Source of the DNA: Porphyrobacter sp. CACIAM 03H1
GTDB taxonomy: Bacteria; Pseudomonadota; Alphaproteobacteria; Sphingomonadales; Sphingomonadaceae
Direction of reading: 5' to 3'
DNA: 64,000 nucleotides
NCBI RefSeq assembly: GCF_002215495.1
Contig: NZ_CP021378.1
Span: 3,100,764 to 3,164,763 of the forward strand
The translations under genes were made by a program, and so were the position numbers. Positions 30,871 to 43,136 of the stretch are shown piece after piece. Position 1 is the first letter of the stretch. Each line of letters begins with the position of its first letter. The notes under the pieces are model-generated. The model worked only from the letters and a program-made list of their open reading frames with translations. It searched no databases and was not told the DNA's origin.

Positions 30871-30904
30871 GGCGCGGCGGCCTCGATGCCGGGGCCGCCG
30901 CGCC
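30871..30904. terminator. 12-bp perfect-stem hairpin between PhyH-like gene and autotransporter
   Basis: GGCGCGGCGGCC and GGCCGCCGCGCC flank a 10-nt loop. On the minus strand it is 65 nt past the autotransporter stop. A second, longer stem (30905-30970, GCAGCCGA/TCGGCTGC around inner GGGCAGGGCGG/GCCTTGCCC) directly follows the stop. Together they look like a strong transcript end, though without a T-run. Confidence 0.55.
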
Positions 30905-30969
30905 TGATCCTTCCTCCGCGGCAGCCGACAGGGCAAGGCGGAACCCGCCCTGCCCCTCAATCGGCTGCT

Positions 30970-33900
30970 TCAGAACCTGACCTGCACCGTCGCGCGTGCA
31001 CCGTGGTCGGTGATGGTGCTGCCGATCAGACCGTTGTAGCCGGCCGAAATCTCGAGGTTGTCCTCGAGCTTCAGCCTCGCCTCGAGCCGCGCGGCAAGCG
31101 CGAACTTGTCGAGCTGCACGCCCTCGATCGCGAAGCCCTGCTGCGGGGCCGCGGCGAGAGCGAGCTGTGCCCGGGGATCGCGGTCGCCCAGCTGTGCACG
31201 GCCCGCCAGCGTGCCGAGCACGTCCAGCCGCTTGCCGACCGGCACCATCGCATCGACCCCGGCCGTGACCGAGCCGGTCGAATAACGCTGCCGGGTCATG
31301 GCCAGCGCGGCCGCTCCGCCCCTTTCGGTCAGCGCATCCAGCCGGAACGATCCGATCGCCCCGCCCACGAAGGGACGGAACTGGCTCTTGCCGGCGGTCA
31401 GCGTGTAGGACAGCTCGGCGAAGGCCTGACGGCCCCTGCCTTCGGTGGTCCCGACATTGTCCTCGGCAAATCCGGGCAGGGCGATGCTGCGGAACGCCCT
31501 GAGATCGACCTCGGCAAGATAGCCGCCGACCGTCGCGGTCAGGCCGCCGGTGCTGATCGCGGCGTAGGCCCCGCCGCCCGACTGCTGGACCTCGGCGCTC
31601 GATCCGCGCGCGTCGATGGTGACATCGCTCTGGATCCGCAGCCCGAACAGGCCCGCGCGCCAGCTGCCGTTCTCGTTGGCATTGCCGAAGTCGATGCCGG
31701 TGGCAAAGCCCATCCGGTCGGCTTCGAAGCGGGCGGCGTTGCCGTCGCCATCGCCGTCGCCCCAGCCGCCGAACAGCTGCGCCCAGGCGCCCGCGCCCTG
31801 CCCGGCTTCCGGCGCGCCGCGGGCGGCCATGGCAAGCGTATTGACGCGCCCCAGCACCGCTTCGCGCACGAGCCGCTCCTGCTCCATCCCCACCCCGGCG
31901 GCGGTCGCATAGATCTCGCCGGAAAGCTGGTCGAAGGCGCCCGGCAGTTGGGCCGTCGGCAAGGCATAGACGTTGAACAGCGGCTGCGGGTTGTAGCCCG
32001 CGGTCACCGCGCCATCGATGCGGTTCACGACCGAACGCTGGTTGGCGGTGAGCGGCGTGCTGCCGACGATGTTCGCCAGCAGGTTGGGCGCCATGCGGAG
32101 CCGCGCCTGGGTGGCGGTGTAGACCAGTTCGGGACGGTAGAGGATCCCGAAGCCGGCAAACCCGGTGGCGGCGTTGAAGGTGCCGGTGCGCCCGCCATCG
32201 GCCTGGAGCAGCACGATCTCGGAGTTGAAGGCATAGACCCCGCCGAGATTGGTGAAGGCCGCCGTCCCGCCGAGGCTCGCCGCGCCGTTGCTCACGATCG
32301 CGTCGGACAGCCCGTTCGCACGGATCTGGAGCTGGAGGGTGCTGCCCGCCTGCAGGTTGACCGCGCCGTTCACCCCGAGCACGCCCGGCCCGTCCGCGCC
32401 GTGGGCGATGATGCTGCCGCTGTTCGCGGTGAGCCCGCCGATGGTGCCGCTGCCCGACAGGGTCGCACCCGAGAGCACGGTGACGCGCGAGCCGGCAAGC
32501 CCGCCTGTCACGCGCAGCTCGCCCGCGCGCACGAAGGTGCCGCCGGTGAAGCCGTTGCTGTTCCCGGTGAGGGTCAGCAGGCCCGCCCCTGTCTTGTCGA
32601 ACACGCCGGTCCCGACCAGCGAACCGGCGAAGGTTCCGGCCGAGGTCTGGGCGAATTCGAGGGCAGCGTTGTTCTCGATCAGGCCCTGGAGCGAGACGGT
32701 GTTGCCGACCAGCCGGCCCCGGCTGACCAGCGTGCCGCCGCGGTAGGTGTTGGCACCCGTCAGCGTGGTGGTGCCGGTGCCGTCCTGGACGAAGATCCCC
32801 GTGCCGCTGATCACGTTGGCGAAGGTGAAGGCGTCGCTCCGGTTGATGACCAGCGCCCCGTTGTTGACGACCGGTCCGGCAATCGCACCGGTCGTTCCGC
32901 CATTCCCCAGTTGCAGCACGCCGCCGCTGATGGTCGTTCCGCCGGTGTAGGTGTTGGTCCCGGTCAGGACGAGCCGTCCGGTGCCGACCTTGGTCAGCCC
33001 GCCGGTGCCGCTGATCACCCCGCCGAACAGCGTTGCGATCCCGTCGGTCCCGGTGGTCAGCCTCGCATTGCCGAGGATGATCGCCCCCGCGCCGCTGATC
33101 GCGCCGACGCGGGTGTCGAACCCGGCGAGGTTGAAGCTGCCGCCCGCGGCCTGCTCGAGGATGGCGATGCCGGTGGTCGCGCCGGTCAGATCGATGCGGC
33201 CCGCGTTGACGACATCGCCGTTGAGCACGCCGGCGATCTGCGCGGTGCCGTTGTTGACCAGTCCTCTGCCCAGCGTACCCGTGGACACAAGGCTGCCGTC
33301 ATTGAAGACGGTGCCGGCAATCACGCCCTGGTTGCGCGCCGATGCGCCCGCCGCGTTGCTCACCTGGCCGAGGATCGTGCCGTTGTTGACCAGAACGGCG
33401 TTGTTGACGACGCTGCCGGCGATCACTGCCGCCGACAGGGTGGTGCTGGCGGGCACGGCTGCGCCTGCGGCCGGAGCCGTCAGCACGTCGATGGCCGGAG
33501 CGGACAGATCGACGGTCGCCAGAGCGCTCGTCGTCATGGCGCCGTCCCTGCCGAGCGTGACGAGGGCAGGCCCGCCGGACAGCTCGCTCGCACCGGCCGA
33601 CAGGGCCGGGCGCAAGGCAGCAGCCGCGACCGCAGGGACAACATCCCCGCTGGCGGCTCCGCTCGCCGCGGCAGCCGGAGCCGCAGCCGGGACCGGCACA
33701 ACCGCCGCTCCGCTGCCGACCACCAGCGTGCCCGCGTTGACGAAGTTCGTGCCGGTATAGGTGTTCACGCCGTCGAGCGTGAAGGTGCCGCTGCCGGTCT
33801 TGACCAGCCCGCCGCTCCCCGAGATCACCCCCGCGAAGGTCGAGGAGCTGTTGTCGCCGCCGACGAACAGCGTAGCCGACCCGAGCGCAATCGTGCCGCC

Positions 33901-36900
33901 CCCTGCGAGGCTGCCGAGGGAACTGCTGAACCCGGACAGGTTCAGACTACCGCCCGCAGCCTGGGTGAAGCGGCCGAGCAGCATGGCACCGCCGATATTG
34001 GTGATCCGGCCATTGTTGGTCACCGCCCCGTCGATCTGGCCTGCGAGCTGGACCGAGCCATTGTTGACCAGCCCGCCGATCACCCGCCCTGCGGTGAGGA
34101 ACGTCCCGTTGTTGGTCACCAGCCCGGCAATCGTCCCGCCATTCGCGAGATCGGCGTTGTTGAGCACCGCGCTCGCCAGCGATCCGCCCGTCTCCACCAG
34201 CAGCGTGCCTCCGCTGACGGTGACGAGGCCGGTGAAGGTGTTCGCGCCTGCGAGCGCAAGGGTCTGCGCACCGCGCTTGGTCAAGCCACCGCTGCCCGAG
34301 ATCACCCCGGCAAAGCGCGTGCTGCCCGCACCGGTATCGACGGTCAGATCGCCGCTGCCGAGCAGAACGGCACCTTCGCCCGACAGCCCGCCCAGAGTCG
34401 TGGCGAAGCCGGCCAGATCGAAGCGGCCACCTGCAACCTGCACCAGCCCGGTGATCCCGGTGGTCGTGCCGGTCAGGGTGATGGTGCCGCCGTTGCTCAC
34501 CGCGCCGCTCACGACGCCGCTGATCTGCGCCGTCGCCCCGCCCGCGTTGACGAGGCCGCCGCCGAGCGTGCCGGTCGAGACCAGCGTGCCGCCGTTGGTC
34601 ACGAGGCCGCCGATGGTGCCGGTGTTGCTCAGGCTGCCGGTGTTGCCCACGGCTCCCGCGATGGTCCCGGCGTTGGTGAGGGTCGCAGCGTTGCTCGCCC
34701 CGCCCGCCAGCGCCGCGCCCGCGCCGATCGCCAGCGTCCCCGCGCTGACCGTGGTGAGGCCGGTGAAGGTGTTCACCCCGCTCAGCGTGAAGATGCCGCT
34801 GCCGGTCTTGACCAGCCCGCCGCTGCCCGAGATCACCCCCGCGAAGGTGGTGGAGCTGTCGTCGCCGCCCGTGGTGAGCGTCCCGCTGCCCAGCCGCACC
34901 GAACCGTCGCCCGCAAGGCTGCCGATGGTGGTGCTGAAGCCGGCAAGGTCGAACACCCCGCCCGCCACCTGGGTCACGGCCCCGATCCCGGTGGTCGTGC
35001 CGGTCAGGGTGATGGTGCCGCCATTGCTCACTGTGCCGGTCACGACGCCGGCGATCTGCGCCGTCGCCCCGCCCGCGTTGACGAGCCCGCCACCGAGCGT
35101 GCCGGTCGAGGCGAGGGTGCCGTTGTTGGTCACCAGCCCGCCGATGGTGCCGCTGTTGGCAAGGGTGCCCGCATTGGTCACGCCGCCTGCGATGCTGCCG
35201 GTGTTGCTGGCGTTGCCGCCCACGAGGTTGGCCAGCCCGCCGCCGAGCGTGCCGCCGTTGGTCAGCGTGCCGCTGCTGGTCACCAGCCCGGCCACGCTGC
35301 CGGTGTTCGAGAACACCGCCGTGTTGGTCACCGCGCCCGCGATGCTGCCCGCGTTGGCGAGGGTCGCGTTGTTGAGGACCGCGCCCGCCAGCGCCCCGCT
35401 CGCGCCGATGGCCAGCGTCCCCGCGCTGACCGTGGTGAGGCCGGTGAAGCTGTTCGCCCCGACCAGCGTGAAGGTGCCGCTGCCGGTCTTTACCAGTCCG
35501 CCGTTGCCGGAGATCACTCCCGCGAAGGTGGTGGAGCTGTCGTCGCCGCCCGTGGTCAGCGTCCCGCTGCCCAGCCGCACCGATCCTTCGCCCGCAAGGC
35601 TGCCGATGGTGGTGCTGAAGCCGGCAAGGTCGAACACCCCTCCGGCCAGTTGTGTCACGGCCCCGATCCCGGTGGTCGTGCCGGTCAGGGTGATGGTGCC
35701 GCCATTGCTCACCGCGCCGCTCACGACGCCGGCGATCTGCGCCGTCGCCCCGCCCGCGTTGACGAGGCCGCCGCCGAGCGTGCCGGTCGAGACCAGCGTG
35801 CCGCCGTTGGTCACAAGGCCGCCGATGGTGCCGGTGTTGGTCAGGCTGCCGGTGTTGCTCACGGCTCCCGCGATGGTCCCGGCATTGGTCAGGGTCGCAG
35901 CGTTGCTCGCCCCGCCCGCCAGCGCTGCGCCCGCGCCGATGGCCAGCGTCCCTGCGCTGACCGTGGTGAGGCCGGTGAAGGTGTTCACCCCGCTCAGCGT
36001 GAAGATGCCGCTGCCGGTCTTGACCAGCCCGCCGCTGCCCGAGATCACCCCCGCGAAGGTGGTGGAGCTGTCGTCGCCGCCCGTGGTCAGCGTCCCGCTG
36101 CCCAGCCGCACCGAACCCTCGCCCGCAAGGCTGCCCAGTTCGAGGCTGTTGCCCGCAAGGTCGAGCGTGCCGGTGACACTCTGCGTCAGCGCCGCACCGC
36201 CCGAGGTCGCGCCCGTGAGCGCGATTGTCCCGCTGTTGTCGACTGCGCCCGCAAGCACGCCGCTGATCCGCGCCGTGGCCCCGCCCGCGTTGACCAGACC
36301 GCCGCCCAGCGTGCCGGTCGAGACCAGCGTGCCGTTGTTGGTCACAAGGCCGCCGATGGTGCCGGTGTTCTCCAGCGTAGCACCTCCGATCAGCACGTCG
36401 GACGCGAGCGAACCCGTCACCCGCAGGGTTCCGCCCAGCACGCTGGTGAGCCCCGTGAAGGTGCTGGCGCCGGACAGGGTGGTGACGCCTGCCAGCTGGC
36501 GCAGCGTCCCCGTGCCGGAGATCGCGGCGGCGAGTTCGAAATCGGCCGCGGCGTGGTTGAAGATGATGCTCGCCGCGCCCGGCCCCATCGCGATGGTGGG
36601 CGTGGTCAGCGTGCCCGCTGCGACCGCCGCGCTGCCTTCGGCGGCGCCGAAGATCAGCGTGCCGGTGCCGCGCGCATCGCTGGCGATGGTCATGCTTGCG
36701 CCGGACACCGCCCCGCGATCCGAGATCGTCAGCGTCCCGGTGCCGATGTTGCCGAGGGAAATCGAGCCCGAAGCGTCCCATCGGCTTCCAATGCCGGAAA
36801 CCCGCGCCGTGCCATTCGCCCCAGCGGGCACGCCGATCACGGCGCTGGAAGATGCCACCTGGCCACCGTCGACAATGTCGAGTGTGCCTTCGCCGAAACC

Positions 36901-39900
36901 GCCGACAAAGAAGGTTGCGGAGGTTGTCCAGCGGCTGCCCGCCCCGCTCACCAGTGCGGAGCCCCGTCCGCCGGCGAGCCGGCCTATGGAGCTGTTGACG
37001 GACAAGATCTCGCCGCCGTCCGTCAGCTCCAATCGGCCATTGCCGGCGTCCCCGACGCTGAGGAGTCCCGGCGAGGAGATGCTCTGGATCACCAGGCGGC
37101 TTCCGGCGCCCGAAACCGATAGCGTGCCATCCGATCCTGCGTTCAGGCCTGCGACGCCGCCAGCTGCCGTGACGATGCCGCCATCGGAAATCCTCAGGAC
37201 ACCGGTGCCCGAGAAGCCGACTATCAGTGAGCTGCTGTTGTCCCAGCGGCTGCCTGCGCCTGCGACATTCACCGTGCCGACCGAGCCGGCGCTTTCTCCG
37301 ATCCAGCCCTGCGCATTGCCGACGATGCCGCCGCCGGTGATGTTCAGGGTGCCGGTGCCGGTAGTGCCGACATTGAGATTGCCGGCGAGCGCCATGCCTC
37401 CGGTCACGAGCACGCTGCCGCCGTTGACGATCCCCGCACCGACCCCGGCGCGGGCGCCATTGAGCGTGCCCGCAATCGTCCCGCCCGACAGGCGGATCAC
37501 GCCGCTGGCGCTGGTGCCGACATTGACGGTCGCGCCGGTCGCCAGCGTGCCGCCCGACTGCACGTAATCACCCGTAACCCCGAGCGCGCTGCCGGGGCCG
37601 CCGGTGATGCTGCCCGCGGAGAGGTCGACGCTCGCGACGGTGTCGGCGAAGGTGCCCAGCGCCAGCGTGCCGCCGGCGATCTGCACCGCCGAGCCATTGG
37701 CGATCACATTGTTCGCGCCAAGCGCCAGCGTGCCGCCCTCGATGCGGGTTGCGCCCGTGTAGGTGTTCGCGCCCGACAGGGTGAGCGTGCCGGTGCCGAC
37801 CTTGGTCAGACCACCACTGCCGGTGATCGTTCCGCCGAAGGTGCTCGAACTGCTTGTGCCTCCAACCGTAAGGATCGCGCTGCCTAACGTCACCGTCCCG
37901 CCGCCGCTCAGGGCGTCGACAGCGGTGTTGAAGCCGAACAGGTTGGTTACGCCGGTCGCACTCTGCGAGAGCGTGGTGATGCCGGTTGTCACACACATGA
38001 GCGACACCGTGCCGGCATTGGTGATGACGCCGTTGACGCTCCCGCGCACGTTCGCCCTCGCACCTGCCGTATTGGTCAGTCCGGCGGCTAGCGTTCCCGT
38101 CGAGCTCAGCGTGCCCGCGTTGGTGACCAGACCCGCGATGGTGCCGGCATTGCCGAAGCCGGCGTTGTTCTGGACCGCGCCGGCGAGCGACTCTGCTGCA
38201 CCGATGATCAGGGAACCGCCGTTGATCGTGGTCAGGCCGGTGTAGCTCTGCGCGCCCGAAAGCGAGAAGGCCGAGGGGCCGTTCTTTATGAGGCTTCCCG
38301 TGCCGGTGATTGTGCCATCGAAGGTGTTGCTGGGAAAACCGGTGCCGGTAATGGTCAGCGTCGCGCTCCCCAGCGCCAGCGTTCCGCCTGAGCCTGCGAG
38401 GCTCTGGATCGTCGTGTCAAAACCGTTGAGGTTGAAGGTTCCCCCATTCTGGCTGACATCGGCGATGCCGGTGGTGGTGCCGGTCAGGGTGATGCTGCCC
38501 GCGTTGATGACAGTCCCGATCAGCTGGCCCGACACAAAGGCGCTGCCCGTGGCATTGTTGGCCAGGCCTCGGCCCAGCACGCCGGTAGAGCCCAGCACGC
38601 CGGAGTTGACGACGAAGCCCGAAATCGTGCCGGCGTTGGTCAGGTTGGCACTGTTGATCACACCCGATGCGAGCGATCCCCCCGCGAGGATCTGCAAGGT
38701 ACCGGCCGCGACCGTGGTCGATCCGGTGTAGGTGTTCGCGCCCGACAGCGTCAGCGTGCCCGCGCCCAGCTTCGTCAGCGTGCCGCTGCCGCTGATGACG
38801 TTCGCAACGGTGATGTCGTTTGCACGGTTGAACACCAGCGCGCCGTCGTTCAGCACATTCCCGCCGCCCAGCGTTCCGCTCGTCCCGCCATTGCCGATCT
38901 GCAGCGTGCCGCCGACGACGCTGGTGTTGCCCGCATAGGTGTTGGCACCCGTCAGCGTGAGGGTCCCCGGACCGGTCTTGGTCAGCGATCCCGCGCCCGA
39001 GATCCCGACGGCGATCGTCGCACCGCTGCCGGCGGTCGTCTCGATCCCGGTCGGCCCGGCAAGGGCCAGGCCCGAGCCCGCGCTGGCTCCGGCGATGACG
39101 TAGCCATTGGTCTGGAAGCGAAGACCCGAAGGGGACAGCACGGTGTCGGCTGCGATGGTGACGGTGCCGCCGGTGGCGCCGCCGAAAATCGCCAGCGCGC
39201 CATTGCCCGCCCACGGTCCGCTGACCGTGCCGGTGGCATTGCTGAAATTGCTGCTCGTGAGGTCCCACGTCCCGCTGCCGCCGACGATCGCGCCGGTCGG
39301 GGCGAGGGTCGAGCCGTTCCAGTGCACCTGATCGGCAGCGCCTGCGACATTCATCAGCACCGTGTTGGCACCGAGCGCGAGGCTTCCGGCGAACCCGCCG
39401 CCGAGCGGGTTGAGGGTCAGATTGCCGAGCAGCCCGCTCTGGGAACCGAACTCGAACAGGGTATATTGCCCGGCACCGAAACCGACGCCGCGCACGATGC
39501 TGATGCTGCCGCCGTTCAGCGCCAGATTGCCCGTCACGCGGATGAGATCGTTGTTCGGCCCTCCGGCAACGCCCGCCTGCGCCAGTTCGAAGATCGTGTT
39601 CGATCCCGCATTCAGCGTCAGCGTGCCGATGGTGATGGTGCCCGGGCTCTGCCCGGCGGCGAGCGTGCCGCCGCTGTTCACATTCACGCTGCCGGCGATG
39701 GTGCCGGTGCCTCCGAGCGTCCCGCCGCTGCCGACGACCACGGCCGCGCCCGCATTGCCCATCGTGCCGTTGACCAGCACCGTGCCGCCGTTGATGATCA
39801 GCCCGCCGACGAAATCGTTGACGTCGCCGTTGATCGACAGCGTGCCGCCCTGCACCTTGCTCAGCACGCCATTGCCGGAAAGGTTGCCGAGCAGGGTAAG

Positions 39901-42087
39901 ATCGGCCGTGCCGCCGATGGTGTTGCCGATGCCGGTGGCGGCGATGTTGTTGCCGATCGTCAGCGCGCCGCCGCTGGTGTTGCGCAGCCCGGCGGTGCTC
40001 TCCAGAACGACCGAACCGGTGCCGAAGGCGTTGGCATGGCCGATCTGGACCAGCGCCTGACCAAAGCTCATACCGCCGCTCAGGGTGTTGTTGCCGTTGA
40101 GGGTGAGCGTGCCTGCGCCCACGAATGTCATTCTGCCGGTGCCGGAGATCACCCCGTTCAGCGTGGCACTGGTGCCCGCACTGTCGTATAGTCCGGTAAA
40201 GGCGTTCACCCCTGCCGTGTCGCCCACCAGATCGACAATGGTGTTGCCCAGCAGCTCGATCCGGTTGCCCAGCGTGATCGGCCCTGCACTGACACCCGGG
40301 GTGGTTTCGATGCCGAGCTGCAGCGTGCCGCCCAGCGTGGTGAGCAGCCCGGTTCCCAGCGCGGTGTTGCTGCCGACGACGAGGTTGCCCGCGCTCAGCA
40401 GCGTTCCGAGGGCGTAGCTGTTGTCGCCGGTCAGCGTCAGCGTGCCGCTGCCGGTCTGGAACACCCGGCCGGTGCCGCTGATCGTGTTGGCGACCGTGAT
40501 GGCGTCTGCACTGTTGAAGGTGAGCAGGCTGTTGTTCACCACATTGCCGCTGCCCAGCCTGCCGCCGGTGCCGATGACGAGGGTGCCGTCGTTGATCGTG
40601 GTAGTGCCGGTGTAGGTGTTGGCGCCGGTCAGCGTCAGAACGCCCGCGCCCTGCTTCGTCAGCGTCCCTGTGCCGCTGATGATGTTGCCGACCGTCAGGT
40701 CGTTCGAGCGGTTGAACACCAGCGCAGCGTTATTGACGACGTTGCCCGTGCACAGCGAGCCGGTGGTTCCCCCGTTGCCGATCTGAAGCGTGCCGCCGCT
40801 GATCGTGGTGGTGCCCACCGCGCTGTTCGCGCCGGTCAGCGTGAAGGTGCCGGTCCCGACCTTGGTGATGCTGCCGTTGCCGCTGACATTTCCGGACAGC
40901 GTCGTCGATGCGTTGTTGCCCCCGGTCGTGAGCGTGCCGTTCGAGCTCAATCGGAGCGCGCCCGCACCGGAGAGTGATCCGATCGTTTCCGATCCGACGA
41001 CAAACAGGCGGGTGCCAGCAGCCATGCTGATAGCCACCGAGTCCGCCACGGCCGCCCCGAACTCGAGGAGCAGGTCGCCCCCGTTGACCGTGACCGGACC
41101 GGTGAAGGTGTTGTTGCCGATCAGCTCGAGAAGGCCGTTACCCTCTTGGATTATTCCGCCGGTGCCCGAGATCGCACCGGTCATGCGGATCGTGGAATTA
41201 CCGGCTCCCTCGCTGACGACTGTCAGCGTGGAACTGCCCAGCTGGAAACCGCCGATGCTGTTGAGGAAGGTGCGATCGGTAAAGGTGATGGTGGCGTTTG
41301 CTGCCAGCGAAACCACGTTATTGAAAACCGCGGTGTCGAACGTGGGAGAGCCGCTGTAGGTGAAGCGCAGCGCACCGATCCCGCCGTTTCCGGTACCGCT
41401 GATGGTCAGCGCGTCCCCGATGCCCACTCCCGCGCCGTTGAACTCCAGCGTCGCGCCGCTGTTGACCGTCGTGCCGCCCGCCGCAGTCCCGAGCGCGCCG
41501 GAATTCGTGATCGTCAACGTGCCCGCCGACACGGTGGTCAGGCCCGAGTAGGTGTTGGCCGCTGTCAGCCGCAGGTTGCCCGCGCCGATCTTCTCCAGCG
41601 GCCGCGCCCCCCCGATTTCCGAGATCACGCCCGATTGGGTCGCGCTTCCCGAGAGAACCTGGAGCTGCGTGGTGCTGGAGTTGAGGACGATCGGCGTCGC
41701 CATGTTCACGCCGTTGGCATAGTCGATCACCGAACCCGTGGTGCGGATCACCCCGGTCGCGCCGCCCGCCGCGCCGTTGCTCGCCAGACGCAGCGTGCCG
41801 CCGGCGACCGTGATGCCGCCGGTGAAGGTGTTGGTTCCCGACAGGGCCAGGGTCCCGCCATCGATCTGGACCGACCCTTGCGAGAGGTTGCCGGTGAGGG
41901 TGAGCGTGCCGCCCCCGCGCTTCGTCAGGCTGCCCGAGCCGGAGATGAGGTTGCCGAACGTCGCGTCGTTCGAGCGGTTGAACACCAGTGCAGCGTTGTT
42001 GACGATGTTGCCCGTGCCCAGCGAGCCGGTGGTTCCCCCGTTGCCGATCTGGAGCGTGTTAGAGGAAGTAGGGATATCCCAACTCAC
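30970..42087 (-). pseudogene. Giant autotransporter adhesin, 5' end missing
   Basis: A single open frame of 3705 codons. The passenger consists of dozens of autotransporter-associated beta-strand repeats (motif like LTKxGxGTLTLTGANTYTGxTT), four T5SS/PEP-CTERM-type repeats (about residues 1570-1800, GTVNVAGAGSRWDNSSSLIVG) and an Ala/Pro-rich insert near residue 2800. The last 280 residues (from GAGAWAQLFGGWG) form a type V beta-barrel ending in QVRF. The frame starts at GTG 42087 with MSWDIPTSSNTLQIGNGG, inside a repeat, with no signal peptide; homology to a sister repeat stops abruptly at about 42058. The gene has therefore lost its 5' end and is probably not secreted, although the rest is undamaged. 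It could also be a contig-join artefact. Confidence 0.8.
34441..36120 (-). repeat. Near-identical internal direct repeats of the autotransporter gene
   Basis: Blocks starting at 34501 and 35713 are almost base-for-base the same for roughly 380 nt (offset 1212 nt = 404 codons), and a shorter copy of the same block starts around 35032. They encode the unit GSVRLGSGTLTTGGDDSSTT followed by FAGVISG. The high identity implies recent duplication or gene conversion. Confidence 0.8.
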
Positions 42088-42209
42088 TCCAGTTGTGCCC
42101 TGCCGGCTTTACTTCCAACCTGCCATTCTATGAAGAATTGAAGGCCGGTATCTTCGACCAGAGTTGACCGACACTGCCTCGCGTCGGACTTTGCATTGGG
42201 CGCTCCCGC
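42088..42209. other. Junction between autotransporter remnant and crtC
   Basis: 122 nt that belong neither to the repeat protein nor to CrtC. On the plus strand a short open stretch ending in SNLPFYEELKAGIFDQS could be the tail of a lost gene, possibly of a mobile element, but it is too short to identify. No terminal inverted repeats were recognised. Confidence 0.4.
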
Positions 42210-43136
42210 CTAACCCTTGCGCCGCGGCATCCGGTAGGGGAGCATGAACTGCACCAGCGGCGAGGCGAAGCGGCGCATGTCGAGGCTTTCCTGCACCGCC
42301 ACCACCTCCTCGCCCAGAAAGCGCGAGGCGAGCTCGCTGCGGGCGTAGAAGGGGGTGTCCTCCCAGGTCCGGCGCACCTCGGCGACGCCGATGTCGGAGC
42401 GGGTGCGACGGGCGATGCCCCACTTGCTGTCGGGGAGCGCCGCGATGGGCGGCAACTCGACCGGCTCGGGCACGCCCCTGGCATCGAACCGCAGCGCGCT
42501 CGCGAACAGCGAACCGTCTCCGCGTTCGCCCTCGTAGCATACCAGCGCGCCTTCCGTCAGATGCGCGCGCGACCAGTGCCACGTGTTGAAGCCGGTCTCG
42601 AGCGGCTCGGCCCCCCGGTTGTGGTCGAGATAGGCGCGGCCCTGCCACCTGAGCGCCGGGGCGGTCATCTCGACCTCGATCCGCGCGCAGGGGGCAAGGC
42701 AGTGCCAGATGTGGCTCTCCGCCCCGTCGAGCGCGAAGGCGGTGCGGTTGAGCATCTCGGGCCACACCCGCACCGTGCCGCGCACCGGACGCTGCCACGG
42801 CACGAACAGCCGCGTGTCGCCTTCGACGATGTCGATGGTCAGCGCCCCGCCCTCCCAGCGCACGTTGCTGGGGCCGATGGCGAGGGTGCTGGCATCGCGC
42901 GCAACCGTATCGCGCCGCCGCTCGGTCATCGCCCAACGCGCCTGCGGGCCGTAGAGCGCGACGTTGAGCGAACAGTGATCCAGCGGGTCGCTCCGACCGC
43001 TCTTCTTGTAATAGGGCGAGAAGACGCTGCCCAGGAAGGCGATGATCGTCAGCCCGTGCTGCCCGTCGTCGCTGATCGCGTCGACATACCACCAGCTGTA
43101 GCCGCCCGCGGGGATGTCCTCGTCGAAGCGAGGTCC
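42210..43136 (-). CDS. crtC: Carotenoid 1,2-hydratase (hydroxyneurosporene synthase), start codon not found
   Basis: Adds water to the psi end of acyclic carotenoids in the spheroidene/spirilloxanthin route. About 308 residues with the family features [63 protein letters not shown] and [27 protein letters not shown]. The conserved N-terminus [13 protein letters not shown] follows without any ATG, GTG or TTG in frame for more than 40 codons upstream. It overlaps the 3' end of crtD in the -1 frame, the relation expected of an ATGA overlap, but the ATGA is absent. The left boundary 43136 is where CrtC similarity begins. Confidence 0.85.
   Translation of the reverse strand, partial: GPRFDEDIPAGGYSWWYVDAISDDGQHGLTIIAFLGSVFSPYYKKSGRSDPLDHCSLNVALYGPQARWAMTERRRDTVARDASTLAIGPSNVRWEGGALTIDIVEGDTRLFVPWQRPVRGTVRVWPEMLNRTAFALDGAESHIWHCLAPCARIEVEMTAPALRWQGRAYLDHNRGAEPLETGFNTWHWSRAHLTEGALVCYEGERGDGSLFASALRFDARGVPEPVELPPIAALPDSKWGIARRTRSDIGVAEVRRTWEDTPFYARSELASRFLGEEVVAVQESLDMRRFASPLVQFMLPYRMPRRKG

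Noticed and set aside
30865..37567. Very long open frames on the plus strand opposite the autotransporter (about 2085 and 1268 codons).
   Set aside because: They are antisense mirrors of a GC-rich repeat gene: low-complexity translations without domains, while the minus strand has clear repeat motifs and a C-terminal barrel.
42088..42209. Transposase remnant at the adhesin/crtC junction.
   Set aside because: Only about 30 residues, no recognised family motif and no inverted repeats; kept only as an unidentified junction.
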